From IMG/VR virus record IMGVR_UViG_3300027852_000117, positions 1-34,187 of that record: a stretch of 34,187 bases of DNA, one strand, 5' to 3'. Position 1 is the first letter of the stretch; each line of letters starts with the position of its first letter. The notes under the pieces are model-generated. The model saw only the letters and a program-made list of their open reading frames with translations. It was not told the DNA's origin and did no database searches. This document shows, piece by piece, positions 22,763 through 31,193 of the stretch. The position numbers and the translations under genes were made by a program. Origin of the DNA: a virus.

Positions 22763-25075
22763 CTAATTAAAAGTTATGTCTGGTTTTTTTGCTGTAAAAT
22801 TTATAGACGGCGCTTTGGCGGTAAATGTAATTTTAAACTTACCGGTTGCGGTGCCTGAAAATGAAATAACAACGTCCGTGCCAAACCCTGAGTCTGCCGT
22901 GCTGATGAACGCCGCCACCTGGTTTATAATATCTGCTGCCTGGGCGGCATCTGATACAGTTACGGATGCTGTAACAGATACGGAATCATCCCCGGATGCT
23001 GTATCTGATACAGTTATCAGGGCTGTTTTTAATGTTTCAATAATGTCTGCGGCCTGGGCGGTGTCTGATACAGATATACCGGCTATAATCTGTCCGATAA
23101 TATCGGACGCGGCTGCAGCATCATTAATATTAAGATTGACAGACAGCCCTGTTAGGCTGTCTACTCCTGTGGCTGTGTCTGTTACAGTTTTTATTGTTGC
23201 GCCGGTATTGATTGACACAGAGTCTATGCCGGCGCCTGTATCTGACAGCAGCAGAGAGGATATGACTTGCGCTATGGCGTCTATCCCTGAACCTGTATCA
23301 GATATATTTACTGCATTGAGAATACCTGAAATCAGATCCACTGCAGCCGATGTGTCCTGCACGGTCAATGACACTGACATGGCAGACAGGCTGTCTGTGC
23401 CTGTGCCTGCATCTGTTACAGAAAAAGCAGCGCTTCCAGTTAGATTGTCTGCGCCTGAGCCTGTGTCTGATATGGAAAAAGCTGCGCTTCCAGTTAGATT
23501 ATCTGAGCCTGCGCCTGTGTCTGATATGGATAGGCCAACATTGATATTTTTCAGGCTGTCTGCTCCTGTGGCTATGTCTGTTACGGTTATTGTGGTACCG
23601 GCTGCCGCTATATACTCAAAAGCCCCTATGTCGGGCGTTGCACCTCTTTCGTTTCCTGCTATGTCTCGCCATATACCTTCCGAAGAGGCAAGAGAAGTGC
23701 CGTTGTCTATACAGATTGACCCTTCAGGCAATGAAAAATCACCTCCAGCGGCATCTGTAAACTCGGTGCCATATGCGGGTGTGCCAGACGAATCAAGCAA
23801 TTGTGAGTTTGTTCCGTCCTCATCATCAGAAGCACAATAAGTAATAGTATTATTAGTGCCAAAAAAATCATCTGTGTTTAAAAATACAGCATTGTTCGTG
23901 GCTGTTATCGCTGGAGCATTATAACCGCCAATACCATATCCACAACTATTTCCAGTCATGTTATAGACAGTACAATGAAATATATTTAATATTGGAGATG
24001 CTTGGTTGCCATAAATCCCCTTACCATAAGACCCTGAATTTCCATCAAGCACAGAGTTTTTAACATTTATTGTATATACTTTTGAGTCTGCAGCGTTTAT
24101 ATACGTTTGGTATGTCCCTGTAGCATTTTTACCTATTGTAGAATCTATATTATACTCACCATTCGCTGCGCTTGGATCAATATCAAGAATGGCTGAAGTA
24201 GCGTTTACAGCATCTAACTGAAGTCCTTGTGTGTCTATAAAACTTTCCTGATACTCTATAAACCGATCACTCGCAGCTAATTGTGTATAAGCTTTATTAC
24301 TATCCCATTTTCCACTATGCCGTTGATTACTTATACTTTCAGCATTTCCTGTGGGAGTATAAATAACTAATTTTCTTGTTGCATCGGTAGTCCCTCCCCA
24401 GTTGATAACTGTGGAAGTTGAATCAGGAGTATAATCGGCATGGTCGTAATATATACAAGCATGAGCAACCACATCAGCATCAGTCAAATCGGTATTGTTA
24501 ATAAAGCTTGCCCCTGTAAAAGCCGCTTCAAAAGCTGAGAGTGTTGCCCAAACGTGGTGAATAGATGTTACAGCAGTTGCGGTTTGATTTGCAGGAGTTC
24601 CACCAGTAGCTGTTTTAACACAATATTCATCGTTTGATCCACCGATATTGCCCTGCAAAGAACCATTAGTGGTAGCAATATTAGTTGAGCTTGTAGGTTT
24701 TGTTCTGTTTATCTGTTCGTTGTCTTGAAATGTTCCAGTTGTTTTTTCAAAGTAAATCCAGCCAGCAGCATCACCCCCTGCCCATGTGCCCGAAGTTAGC
24801 TCCACAAATCTTACTATACCAGTTGCATCAGACGTTTCACCCTCAATTTTAGTATCTACTAAGAGTTCAGCAGTTCCTCCACTATCAAAACCAATTCGAT
24901 TAGGAGCAATAAAACATTCTAAAGAATTATATTCTATGCAAACCCCTGCGCCTATATTACCTGTTTGCGCAACAGATAAAGTAGCAACTCCATCAGTGAT
25001 GGTGATTGTACCTGCTCCGGTTTCAATAGTTCCGGTACCGAATGGGCTGACGCTATAAAAGACAGGTTCTGGCAT
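22763..25075 (-). CDS. beta-helix spike-like protein with DTGxGxD repeats
   Basis: 770 aa, strong AGGAGG before the ATG. Residues ~1-130 form a beta N-domain. About 150-490 resemble a right-handed beta-helix, with short N-rich turns (VLDGNSGSYGKGIYGNQ, FHCTVYNMTGNSCGYGIGG) and the end motif GNERGATPDIGAFEYIAA found in beta-helix surface proteins. About 495-735 consist of roughly a dozen imperfect 20-25-residue repeats of the form xxSDTGxGxDxL. The end is FKITFTAKAPSINFTAKKPD. It is probably a tailspike or adhesin-like virion protein. No polysaccharide lyase active site can be named. It is unusual in lying between the early and late operons, far from the tail module. Confidence 0.7.
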   Translation of the reverse strand: MPEPVFYSVSPFGTGTIETGAGTITITDGVATLSVAQTGNIGAGVCIEYNSLECFIAPNRIGFDSGGTAELLVDTKIEGETSDATGIVRFVELTSGTWAGGDAAGWIYFEKTTGTFQDNEQINRTKPTSSTNIATTNGSLQGNIGGSNDEYCVKTATGGTPANQTATAVTSIHHVWATLSAFEAAFTGASFINNTDLTDADVVAHACIYYDHADYTPDSTSTVINWGGTTDATRKLVIYTPTGNAESISNQRHSGKWDSNKAYTQLAASDRFIEYQESFIDTQGLQLDAVNATSAILDIDPSAANGEYNIDSTIGKNATGTYQTYINAADSKVYTINVKNSVLDGNSGSYGKGIYGNQASPILNIFHCTVYNMTGNSCGYGIGGYNAPAITATNNAVFLNTDDFFGTNNTITYCASDDEDGTNSQLLDSSGTPAYGTEFTDAAGGDFSLPEGSICIDNGTSLASSEGIWRDIAGNERGATPDIGAFEYIAAAGTTITVTDIATGADSLKNINVGLSISDTGAGSDNLTGSAAFSISDTGSGADNLTGSAAFSVTDAGTGTDSLSAMSVSLTVQDTSAAVDLISGILNAVNISDTGSGIDAIAQVISSLLLSDTGAGIDSVSINTGATIKTVTDTATGVDSLTGLSVNLNINDAAAASDIIGQIIAGISVSDTAQAADIIETLKTALITVSDTASGDDSVSVTASVTVSDAAQAADIINQVAAFISTADSGFGTDVVISFSGTATGKFKITFTAKAPSINFTAKKPDITFN
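23150..23560 (-). repeat. internal repeats of the spike-like gene
   Basis: Part of the gene with the best preserved units. Two adjacent copies of about 54 bases around 23425-23530 differ at only a few bases and encode SDTGxGxDNLTGSAAFS. The wider array is more diverged. Confidence 0.75.
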
Positions 25076-25083
25076 TTATCCTC

Positions 25084-25539
25084 CTATAAGTTAAGGTCTG
25101 GAACTAATTCATTATTCTTCTCGTCAAGATGGATTTTTTCAACAACTTTATTCAAAATTATGTCTTTAGCCGTGAAATTTATTTCTTTATCGCCCAATGT
25201 TGCCACTTCCAATTCAGAGACATCTTTAAAAGATAAGGCATACTTTGGCCTGGCTATCAAATCACACCATTCCCCTTTATCATTTTTCCAAACCTCTTTC
25301 TCTTCCATAAAGCACAACTTGCCTGCCGTAACCTTGACAGCTCTTTTTTGCTCAGGGGCTTTGGGGCTTAAAATACTTCTCACCTCAGCACATGTCTTGC
25401 CTTCAACTTTAATAATTTTATACCCTGAGTATCCTGATCCGGTTAAAGCGACATCATCATCATGTATTCCCACAATATCGCCTATTTCATTAATGTCTTT
25501 GTTAAGTGTTCCATCTGCAATTAATATTATTTGCGCCAT
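25084..25539 (-). CDS. hypothetical phage protein at head of the spike cassette
   Basis: 151 aa, start with AGGAGGTGGGC. Sequence begins MAQIILIADGTLNKDINEIG and has IVGIHDDDVALTGSGYSGYK, IIKVEGKTCAEVRSILSPKA. This type of small acidic protein accompanies tail-fibre genes in some phages, and WKNDKGEWCDLIARPKYALS suggests a beta core. No known catalytic motif. First gene after the possible promoter at 25585, in line with the spike gene 9 bases later. Confidence 0.6.
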   Translation of the reverse strand: MAQIILIADGTLNKDINEIGDIVGIHDDDVALTGSGYSGYKIIKVEGKTCAEVRSILSPKAPEQKRAVKVTAGKLCFMEEKEVWKNDKGEWCDLIARPKYALSFKDVSELEVATLGDKEINFTAKDIILNKVVEKIHLDEKNNELVPDLNL

Positions 25540-25584
25540 TGCCCACCTCCTGTTTCGTTAATGCCAAGTTTTTAGGTATCTTTC

Positions 25585-25590
25585 ATTATA
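25585..25590 (-). promoter_or_regulatory. possible -10 box before the spike cassette
   Basis: TATAAT, extended as TATATAAT, lies 46 bases before the start at 25539, with no good -35 at 16-18 bp (only TAAAGA or TTAAAG). That is the form of an activator-dependent middle promoter, but AT-richness may mimic it. Confidence 0.35.
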
Positions 25591-25629
25591 TATACTAATT
25601 GTGCTATTCTTTAAGTCTCTGTTTTAATT

Positions 25630-26337
25630 TCATCCCAGCGCCTCCACCAGCTTAGACAATTCAGATGCCTTTGCCTTCATTGCTGCAACTTCTGTTTTGT
25701 CAAGCAGGATGCTTCCATATTTTTTTGATAATCGTTTTAAGCCTGCCGAAAATTTTTCAGGATTTTTTGTCATCCGCGAAAGAAACGAGTCCACAACTGC
25801 TATTGCGGCTGAATCGCCTGGTGATATATCAGACGCATTGAGTATGCCGATATCAGCAGCCCTATCCTCAAACTCAAATGAAAGCTGCTGCATCATATCA
25901 ACAAAAGCCGCCTTTTTACCCCGGGAGGCCTTTACCAGACCCGTCATGCCCCGCTTTCGGAAAGCATTATAAAAATCTGTGGCATCATCTTTGTTGTCTG
26001 CAATCCAGTAACCTCCACCCTTGCCGGCAGTGGAAAAAACAGGAATATTATCATGCATGGTAATAAGATGATTCTGGATATATCTGACCATGCGTTTTTG
26101 TTTTTGAAACTCCGGCAAATCTTTTACCCTGGCAATTGTTGCGGCTATTTTTTTGCGCCCAGGCATGACATCTCTAAGCGCAAAATCAAATCTGACTGCC
26201 AATTCGTTTGCCGAAATTGCGTTTTCCCTGCCATTGCATTCCGTCCACATAATGCCGAGAAAACAGCTCTCTGTCTCCGTGAGGATTTTTTTATGAATTT
26301 TTGTTTCAGGGTCTATCCCAAAATTATTCAGTTTCAT
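25630..26337 (-). CDS. last early gene, winged-helix-like protein
   Basis: 235 aa. The segment MVRYIQNHLITMHDNIPVFS, TAGKGGGYWIADNKDDATDF has the look of a winged helix with its GGGYW wing, as in phage and YafY-type DNA-binding proteins. The N-terminus (MKLNNFGIDPETKIHKKILT) and C-terminus are helical. It ends the early operon, the place of mor in Mu, but shows no similarity to Mor/C. A role as the middle/late activator is a hypothesis from position and fold. GGGGG precedes the start. Confidence 0.6.
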   Translation of the reverse strand: MKLNNFGIDPETKIHKKILTETESCFLGIMWTECNGRENAISANELAVRFDFALRDVMPGRKKIAATIARVKDLPEFQKQKRMVRYIQNHLITMHDNIPVFSTAGKGGGYWIADNKDDATDFYNAFRKRGMTGLVKASRGKKAAFVDMMQQLSFEFEDRAADIGILNASDISPGDSAAIAVVDSFLSRMTKNPEKFSAGLKRLSKKYGSILLDKTEVAAMKAKASELSKLVEALG

Positions 26338-26349
26338 ACATGCCCCCTT

Positions 26350-26895
26350 TTATTCGAGAGAAAAGTTTCCGCTGATCCAAAACAGTATCTGCTGCTCTGG
26401 GTTCCTGAACTCTTCTTTTGCTATTTTTTTGATTTCCTCCAGTATTTCAGGATAATCCGCAAAGGATATTGACAGAATGTTTTCTGCCTGCTGATTTTTT
26501 TCCGGCTGGCGGTTTATTGTAGGGGCAGCCCCTTGTGGCTGCCCTATAACAGCCCCCTGTGGCTGCCCTGTAACAGCCAGCCTGCGTGCTTTTCTATATT
26601 CTTTTGAATGTATTGATCTGCATGTTTTGCAATTGCACTGCAAGCCGTCAGACGCTTTTTTGTTTGCGTGAAAATATTCAGTCGTTGCAGGAAATTGATT
26701 GCCGCAAGTTTTGCATACCTTTTCTTTAACGTTTTCCATTATATTTTTGTCTCCTGTTTTTTCACTTTCAAGATCTGATGTGCACGTCATAGGCCCTATT
26801 GATTTAACATACTGGACTCGCAACTCGCATTCCTTGCACTCAGGGTTATTTTTATCGATGTCTTTATTTTTACATTTTAAACATGAATTTATCAT
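26350..26895 (-). CDS. zinc-finger early protein with REP-encoded insert
   Basis: 181 aa. Two Cys clusters are visible: CLKCKN...CKEC (residues 5-23) and VCKTCGNQFPATTEYFHANK...CNCKTC (60-92). The second is the common phage zinc-finger that precedes HNH-like domains, although no HNH catalytic motif follows. Residues about 106-128 (VTGQPQGAVIGQPQGAAPT) come from a host-type REP palindrome read in frame. The helical C-terminus (FADYPEILEEIKKIAKEEF) remains in frame. Starts by ATGA overlap with the preceding gene. Confidence 0.7.
   Translation of the reverse strand: MINSCLKCKNKDIDKNNPECKECELRVQYVKSIGPMTCTSDLESEKTGDKNIMENVKEKVCKTCGNQFPATTEYFHANKKASDGLQCNCKTCRSIHSKEYRKARRLAVTGQPQGAVIGQPQGAAPTINRQPEKNQQAENILSISFADYPEILEEIKKIAKEEFRNPEQQILFWISGNFSLE
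26518..26577. repeat. REP-like element inside a gene
   Basis: GTAGGGGCAGCCCCTTGTGG followed by two GGCTGCCCT-type half units and CAGCCCCCTGTGGCTGCCC. It belongs to the same family as 21279-21335. Its length (multiple of three) and frame keep the gene open. Confidence 0.85.
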
Positions 26896-27143
26896 TTTTT
26901 TAGAACCTCCGGTGTCAGCACGGACACAGCGCAGCCTCGCAGATGGTCCACCGATATCACAATGTCAAGGTCCGGCTGCCAGTATATCCCAAGCCTCTTA
27001 TACTTTGCGCCATCAACCAGCGTGAATTCTTTGAAAGACTGTACCCTGACTGAGTTATGAATTATATTTTTGACTCCTTTTACTGTGGGAGTATTGCCTA
27101 CACGTTTTTCCCAGTTTGAAATAAAATGTTTGGTTAGTACCAT
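26892..27143 (-). CDS. small early protein, unknown
   Basis: 83 aa: MVLTKHFISNWEKRVGNTPT, then a beta-rich part FKEFTLVDGAKYKRLGIYWQ, PDLDIVISVDHLRGCAVSVL. It shares one base with the gemA stop and overlaps the next gene. It has the feel of a small alpha+beta fold, but no family can be named. Gene status is supported by tight coupling on both sides. Confidence 0.65.
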   Translation of the reverse strand: MVLTKHFISNWEKRVGNTPTVKGVKNIIHNSVRVQSFKEFTLVDGAKYKRLGIYWQPDLDIVISVDHLRGCAVSVLTPEVLKK

Positions 27144-27538
27144 CAGGCCTTTCTCCTCTTCTGATAATATGACAGGGCGGCAACAAGCTTATGAAGCTGG
27201 GACGGGCTGCACCACTTATAAGTTTGTATGCCAAACATTCGCTGTGCCATGCCGTCTGCATATTTTTCAGGTAGATCAAGGTCGTTTAATATTGCATTTA
27301 TTTTTGAGATTAGAGGCCTGTTTTGAACCGCAGCTTTTTTATTTTTTTTGTGACTTGTGCTCTTAAAGCCCATTTTTTCAAAATGTTTCATAACATCTTG
27401 AAACACAGCCGGATTCAGTTTTTTTGATGAGTCAGCGCCAAAACTTTGCAGCATGTCTCTGTATTCATCCTCTGTCATGCCTGTTTTTGTTTTTGCTACA
27501 TGAATCAGCGCTATTTTTTTGTTTGAAAGCCGGTTCAT
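27143..27538 (-). CDS. gemA: GemA-like regulatory protein (DUF1018)
   Basis: 131 aa. The DUF1018 pattern is clear: KIALIHVAKTKTGMTEDEYR, DMLQSFGADSSKKLNPAVFQ, then YADGMAQRMFGIQTYKWCSP and LHKLVAALSYYQKRRKA. In Mu GemA changes host DNA supercoiling and gene expression. It is a marker of transposable phages and has its usual place in the semi-essential early region. Start overlaps the zinc-ribbon stop (ATGA). Confidence 0.9.
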   Translation of the reverse strand: MNRLSNKKIALIHVAKTKTGMTEDEYRDMLQSFGADSSKKLNPAVFQDVMKHFEKMGFKSTSHKKNKKAAVQNRPLISKINAILNDLDLPEKYADGMAQRMFGIQTYKWCSPSQLHKLVAALSYYQKRRKA

Positions 27539-27726
27539 GCTGCCCTCCAGCTTTCTATTTTTTCAGAGCATCTGTTTAACTCTCTGAGGTTTGACATGGG
27601 CATTATCCATTTTCCAAGCCTTGTTGTCTGTTGTGATCCGCAGCGCGGGCAGGCCAATATTTTCGGGTATCTGGGCTGAAAAACCTCATCACAATCAATA
27701 CAGATATGTGTATCTTTTAATTTCAT
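27535..27726 (-). CDS. small zinc-ribbon protein
   Basis: 63 aa. CIDCDEVFQPRYPKILACPRCGSQ carries two CxxC pairs (quoted residues 9-30), a zinc ribbon of the rubredoxin/TFIIS-like type. Frequently found beside gemA in Mu-like phages. Overlaps both neighbours by ATGA. The rest is short and helical. Confidence 0.72.
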   Translation of the reverse strand: MKLKDTHICIDCDEVFQPRYPKILACPRCGSQQTTRLGKWIMPMSNLRELNRCSEKIESWRAA

Positions 27727-28319
27727 GGCTGCACCTCCTGTTTTTGTTTTAATTTTTTTTCAATGTTTCGGCAAAGGTCTATGGCTTCTTTGCATGCTGC
27801 ATCATCACATATCACGCGTCCTGAGCATATCAGCCTGTTAAGATTTACCGTCTCTTCTATTATTGGTTCAGGCTTGAACTCTCTGTACAGCACAGGCTTC
27901 TTGAAAAAAGCCTGGCCTTTTGCCGTAAGTCGCCATAATTTTTCATATCCGCCGGTAATGTTTTGTTTGCGGCCTGACGGCTTAATCAAATTTTCTGCAA
28001 GGTAATACTTCAGCCGTTTATATATATAGTTAATTGTTGACCCTGTCTGGAGAGCTATTTCACCGGATGTAAACACAGGATTAATCCTTAATGCATGACG
28101 AATCTTATTTTCTACAATGCTTTTTTGCGCAGGGGTTTTATTGCAAAACTCATAAAGGCCGTGACTGATCCGTTTCAGGGCGCCCTGGGAGCAAAGAGTT
28201 TCCACAGAACTTTTTGCCTGCTCTTTGGAAAGATTAAGGTCTTTTTGCACCTGTTTTTTCCGTATAAGATTTTGTACGGAAGCGTATTGCCGTACCTGAT
28301 CCGTTATATTGATTTTCAT
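27723..28319 (-). CDS. winged-helix early regulator
   Basis: 198 aa with two probable winged-helix units. First: SVQNLIRKKQVQKDLNLSKE-like helices and SQGALKRISHGLYEF as wing (about 15-57). Second: RINPVFTSGEIALQTGSTIN, YIYKRLKYYLAENLIKPSGR with wing GGYEKLWRLTAKG (about 75-130). C-terminal helix NRLICSGRVICDDAACKEAI. It could bind DNA or act as a replication adaptor between A/B and host proteins. No close named family by eye. Confidence 0.65.
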   Translation of the reverse strand: MKINITDQVRQYASVQNLIRKKQVQKDLNLSKEQAKSSVETLCSQGALKRISHGLYEFCNKTPAQKSIVENKIRHALRINPVFTSGEIALQTGSTINYIYKRLKYYLAENLIKPSGRKQNITGGYEKLWRLTAKGQAFFKKPVLYREFKPEPIIEETVNLNRLICSGRVICDDAACKEAIDLCRNIEKKLKQKQEVQP

Positions 28320-29032
28320 TTTCTGCGTCCCCCTGTCGGGCCTTTTTTTCTTGCAGGCAGTGCATTTACATGATCAAGAGTAACCGCGTTAATTTTATTT
28401 GCCCTGGCAAGCCGTTCCATGTCTCTAAGATCAAGCCATACAGTCCTAAAATCCCCTTTTGCCCTTGCAGCCAAAGCGCCTGCAGCTTCAGGTTCTATTT
28501 TCAGATCGGCTGCTTTCATTCCAAGAAGCAGCACATCTTCTGTAATTACAGGCCCAAACTCTACAGTTTTTGTGACCCTGCTTAAAATTCTTGGTCGCGC
28601 TGAAACCGTTGCGTACAGTTCCGGCTCCCCGATTAGCACAACCGGCGCGCCTGTTAGATCGTGAATGTCACGGAGATGCTCTATCAGGTTAATCTTCAGC
28701 CGGTCAGCTTCATCAACAAGAATTGTAAGGTTGTTTGCTTCCAACTCTTCACAGATAATCTTTTTTGCGCGCTCTTTTGTGTGCGGCTCCATACCGTTGA
28801 TAGAGCTGCATATTGCCGCCAACATTCCGCGCGGCGTCCAGTCTTCCATGACTCTGATATAACATGCGCCTGTCCTGACAGCATATTCCCTTGCGCATTC
28901 GGTTTTTCCCCGGCCAGGCTGTCCCCAGACAACCATCAGTCCGGGCTGACCTTTTTCCATGTCCTCCACAACCGACAGGGCTTCACGGAATTCAACAACA
29001 CGTTTGGTTTCAAGAAATATTCGTTTCATCAT
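28316..29032 (-). CDS. MuB-like transposition ATPase
   Basis: 238 aa AAA+ ATPase. Walker A GQPGRGKT at residues 37-44; Walker B ILVDEAD ending at 110; the sensor region VVLIGEPELY follows. MuB binds target DNA, activates the transposase and gives target immunity. Mu B itself is 312 aa with an N-terminal HTH; this shorter form lacks that domain and resembles the B proteins of D3112-like phages. Starts in ATGA overlap with the transposase gene. Confidence 0.92.
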   Translation of the reverse strand: MMKRIFLETKRVVEFREALSVVEDMEKGQPGLMVVWGQPGRGKTECAREYAVRTGACYIRVMEDWTPRGMLAAICSSINGMEPHTKERAKKIICEELEANNLTILVDEADRLKINLIEHLRDIHDLTGAPVVLIGEPELYATVSARPRILSRVTKTVEFGPVITEDVLLLGMKAADLKIEPEAAGALAARAKGDFRTVWLDLRDMERLARANKINAVTLDHVNALPARKKGPTGGRRK

Positions 29033-31191
29033 CCTCCCTTTACCTGTTTTTGCCTGTCCATCAGGCTGTATAATTCTTTCAAATCTGCGAACCGGTTATA
29101 ATAATTTTCTTTAAACTCTTCGGTCTTTTCAAAGTATGCCATAAAGGCTGCATCCTCTTCGTTCAGATCCTGTCTGTGCTCGTATTCGACTGCAAACGCC
29201 CATTCATAATGCTGCAAATCAGACTGCCAGATTGCCGGACGTTTTATTTTCTGTTCCTGAGCTTTATCTTTTTCGGCCTGCTCCATAATTAGCTCCAGGC
29301 GTTTTATTTCAGTTTTATCCATTTTTTCCGGCTGATTTTGGGTTTTAATATGCGTATTTTGGGCCCTGTTAATCGGGACAACTTTGTTGTATGGGAGGGC
29401 ATCTAATGTTTGAATATCGGATGATGAGGCCCCCAGTTCTAAAAGCTGTTCTTTTGTTTTTTTTGCCAGGCTTGCATGATGTTTGATTGTTTTTGTGACG
29501 GCATCCATTGCGATTTGATCTCCAAAGAGAGATGCAAGCGGATGAAGAGCCCGCACGGGCAGAGCTTCGCCGAGGTATTGTTTGTCTTTAGAATAACAAT
29601 ATATTTTGCGCAGGTCAGAGGCATCATACATTATAAGCAGCTTTGCATTTGCGCTGCGGCCGTGAAGAAAATCAGCCTCATAATCTATGCCGTACAGCCT
29701 GACGCGGCATTTGCGGGGCGCTATTTCTTTGCGCCACAAAAAGTCATAATTTAGGGTGTTTGCGTCAATTCCAGGCCCAAGCCCCGGCTGAAGCACGTCA
29801 ATCGGCTTGCTGCCGTTGAGTCCTGCGTGGGGCTGATTAACATACCATCTGAAATATGACTCTATAATATGTCCGGCCTCGTCTATACTCGGGACCCAGT
29901 TGTCTGTTTTTGCTTTATGCCATGCCTTGTGAAACTTCTCGTTTCTATGCATCCATGCCGGTTTTGTTGCGATTGAATCTCCGCAAAAAGATGGCAGCAG
30001 GCATTCGCACTGCTCTTGAAATGTAAGAAAGAACCTTTCCACTACTTTTGATCTGCCTGAATAGGGCTTTGCTGTTTGCACTGCCGTGCCGACACGGCCA
30101 TAAAGGCCTGCAAATTCATTCATGTCAGGATTTGTTGTTATGAAAAATTTAGACTTGAAAGCACGGCCGTTATCGATATAAACAGCTTCAGGATATCTCC
30201 CGAGATTGATTGCCGAGCGCCTGAATGCTGCATGTATGGCCATTGTATTTTCTGTTGGCATGAGCTGCCATCCAACAGGGCATCTACTTGCCCAGTCAAA
30301 AAATACTATAAGAATCATTCTGACAGGTTTGCCTGTTTCCGGATGCAGGATAAGAAAGTTTAAAACCTTTCCGTCTGCAACAAGGCATTGACCGGGAGAC
30401 AGGGCAGAGGCATCACGGGTAATATATGGCGCGTATTGATCCTGATATGCTTTCATCCCCTCTCTTGCAAGACAGATTACATGGGAATTGATTTCTGTAT
30501 AATCAGTGAGCCAGCGCCGAAATGTTGAGTCTGCGCTGTTTTCAATTATATTCTTTTTTTCCATTATAATTCTTGTCGCCCTGATTGCCATAATCACAGA
30601 CGGCTGGCTGGGCTGAAGATAGCATTGCAAAAAGACTCTTTTCGTTTCTTCAGTCAAATTACGTGCTTTCCATTTTGTTGTGCCATGTTTTTTCCATCCG
30701 CCCCGGCCATCACAAAGGGCCAGATAAGAGCCGCCATTTGCAACGAGCTTTCGTTCGAGATTGCCCAGGGTTTTTTTAGTTATTTTTCCTATTTGCTGAA
30801 AAACAAGGGGAAGATAAACCCCTGAGTTATATGCCAGAATAAAGTCTCTTGCCGCCCGCTGTTTTTTGCCCCATACTGCAGACTCTTTGGCAAACTGAAA
30901 GGCCTTGACAAGCTGAAATTTTGCCAGGCCTGTTTTTTTTGCACGTTCCGGAACGTTGCAGTCCTGTGTTTCCGTGATAACTGGGCTTATAGACAGCCCT
31001 GCGGATTCAATTTCTTTTTTTGCGGCGGCGCTGCGGATATCTTCAGGCAAAAGGCCGGCAATATATTTTTTTTGCCTGCCCCCTTTTTTTGTTTCCGATC
31101 CGGCTGACCATGATTGTTTTTGTGCTTTCATTCTGACTGCCCTGTTTGAAGTATTCAGAATATTGCCAAGCTCATTCGCAGAAATTTCCAC
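29029..31191 (-). CDS. MuA-like DDE transposase
   Basis: 720 aa; MuA is 663. N-terminal HTH for end binding: MEISANELGNILNTSNRAVR with KKGGRQKKYIAGLLPEDIR. Catalytic RNase H-like core with Asp273 (CLVADGKVLNF), Asp340 (VYIDNGRAFKS) and Glu385 (SKVVERFFLTFQ), close to D269/D336/E392 of MuA. A beta-barrel follows (CRVRLYGIDYEADFLHGRSA), then a basic, Glu/Lys-rich C-terminus (about 630-720) that would meet the B protein. The start codon is GTG, with GAGGA upstream. It performs both integration and replicative transposition. Confidence 0.95.
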   Translation of the reverse strand: MEISANELGNILNTSNRAVRMKAQKQSWSAGSETKKGGRQKKYIAGLLPEDIRSAAAKKEIESAGLSISPVITETQDCNVPERAKKTGLAKFQLVKAFQFAKESAVWGKKQRAARDFILAYNSGVYLPLVFQQIGKITKKTLGNLERKLVANGGSYLALCDGRGGWKKHGTTKWKARNLTEETKRVFLQCYLQPSQPSVIMAIRATRIIMEKKNIIENSADSTFRRWLTDYTEINSHVICLAREGMKAYQDQYAPYITRDASALSPGQCLVADGKVLNFLILHPETGKPVRMILIVFFDWASRCPVGWQLMPTENTMAIHAAFRRSAINLGRYPEAVYIDNGRAFKSKFFITTNPDMNEFAGLYGRVGTAVQTAKPYSGRSKVVERFFLTFQEQCECLLPSFCGDSIATKPAWMHRNEKFHKAWHKAKTDNWVPSIDEAGHIIESYFRWYVNQPHAGLNGSKPIDVLQPGLGPGIDANTLNYDFLWRKEIAPRKCRVRLYGIDYEADFLHGRSANAKLLIMYDASDLRKIYCYSKDKQYLGEALPVRALHPLASLFGDQIAMDAVTKTIKHHASLAKKTKEQLLELGASSSDIQTLDALPYNKVVPINRAQNTHIKTQNQPEKMDKTEIKRLELIMEQAEKDKAQEQKIKRPAIWQSDLQHYEWAFAVEYEHRQDLNEEDAAFMAYFEKTEEFKENYYNRFADLKELYSLMDRQKQVKGG

Positions 31192-31193
31192 TT

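Noticed and set aside
22776-23840. 354-codon plus-strand open frame
   Set aside because: It lies antisense to the repeat region of the spike-like gene; its length comes from the repeated Ser/Asp/Thr codon pattern. No ribosome site and no sensible protein composition.
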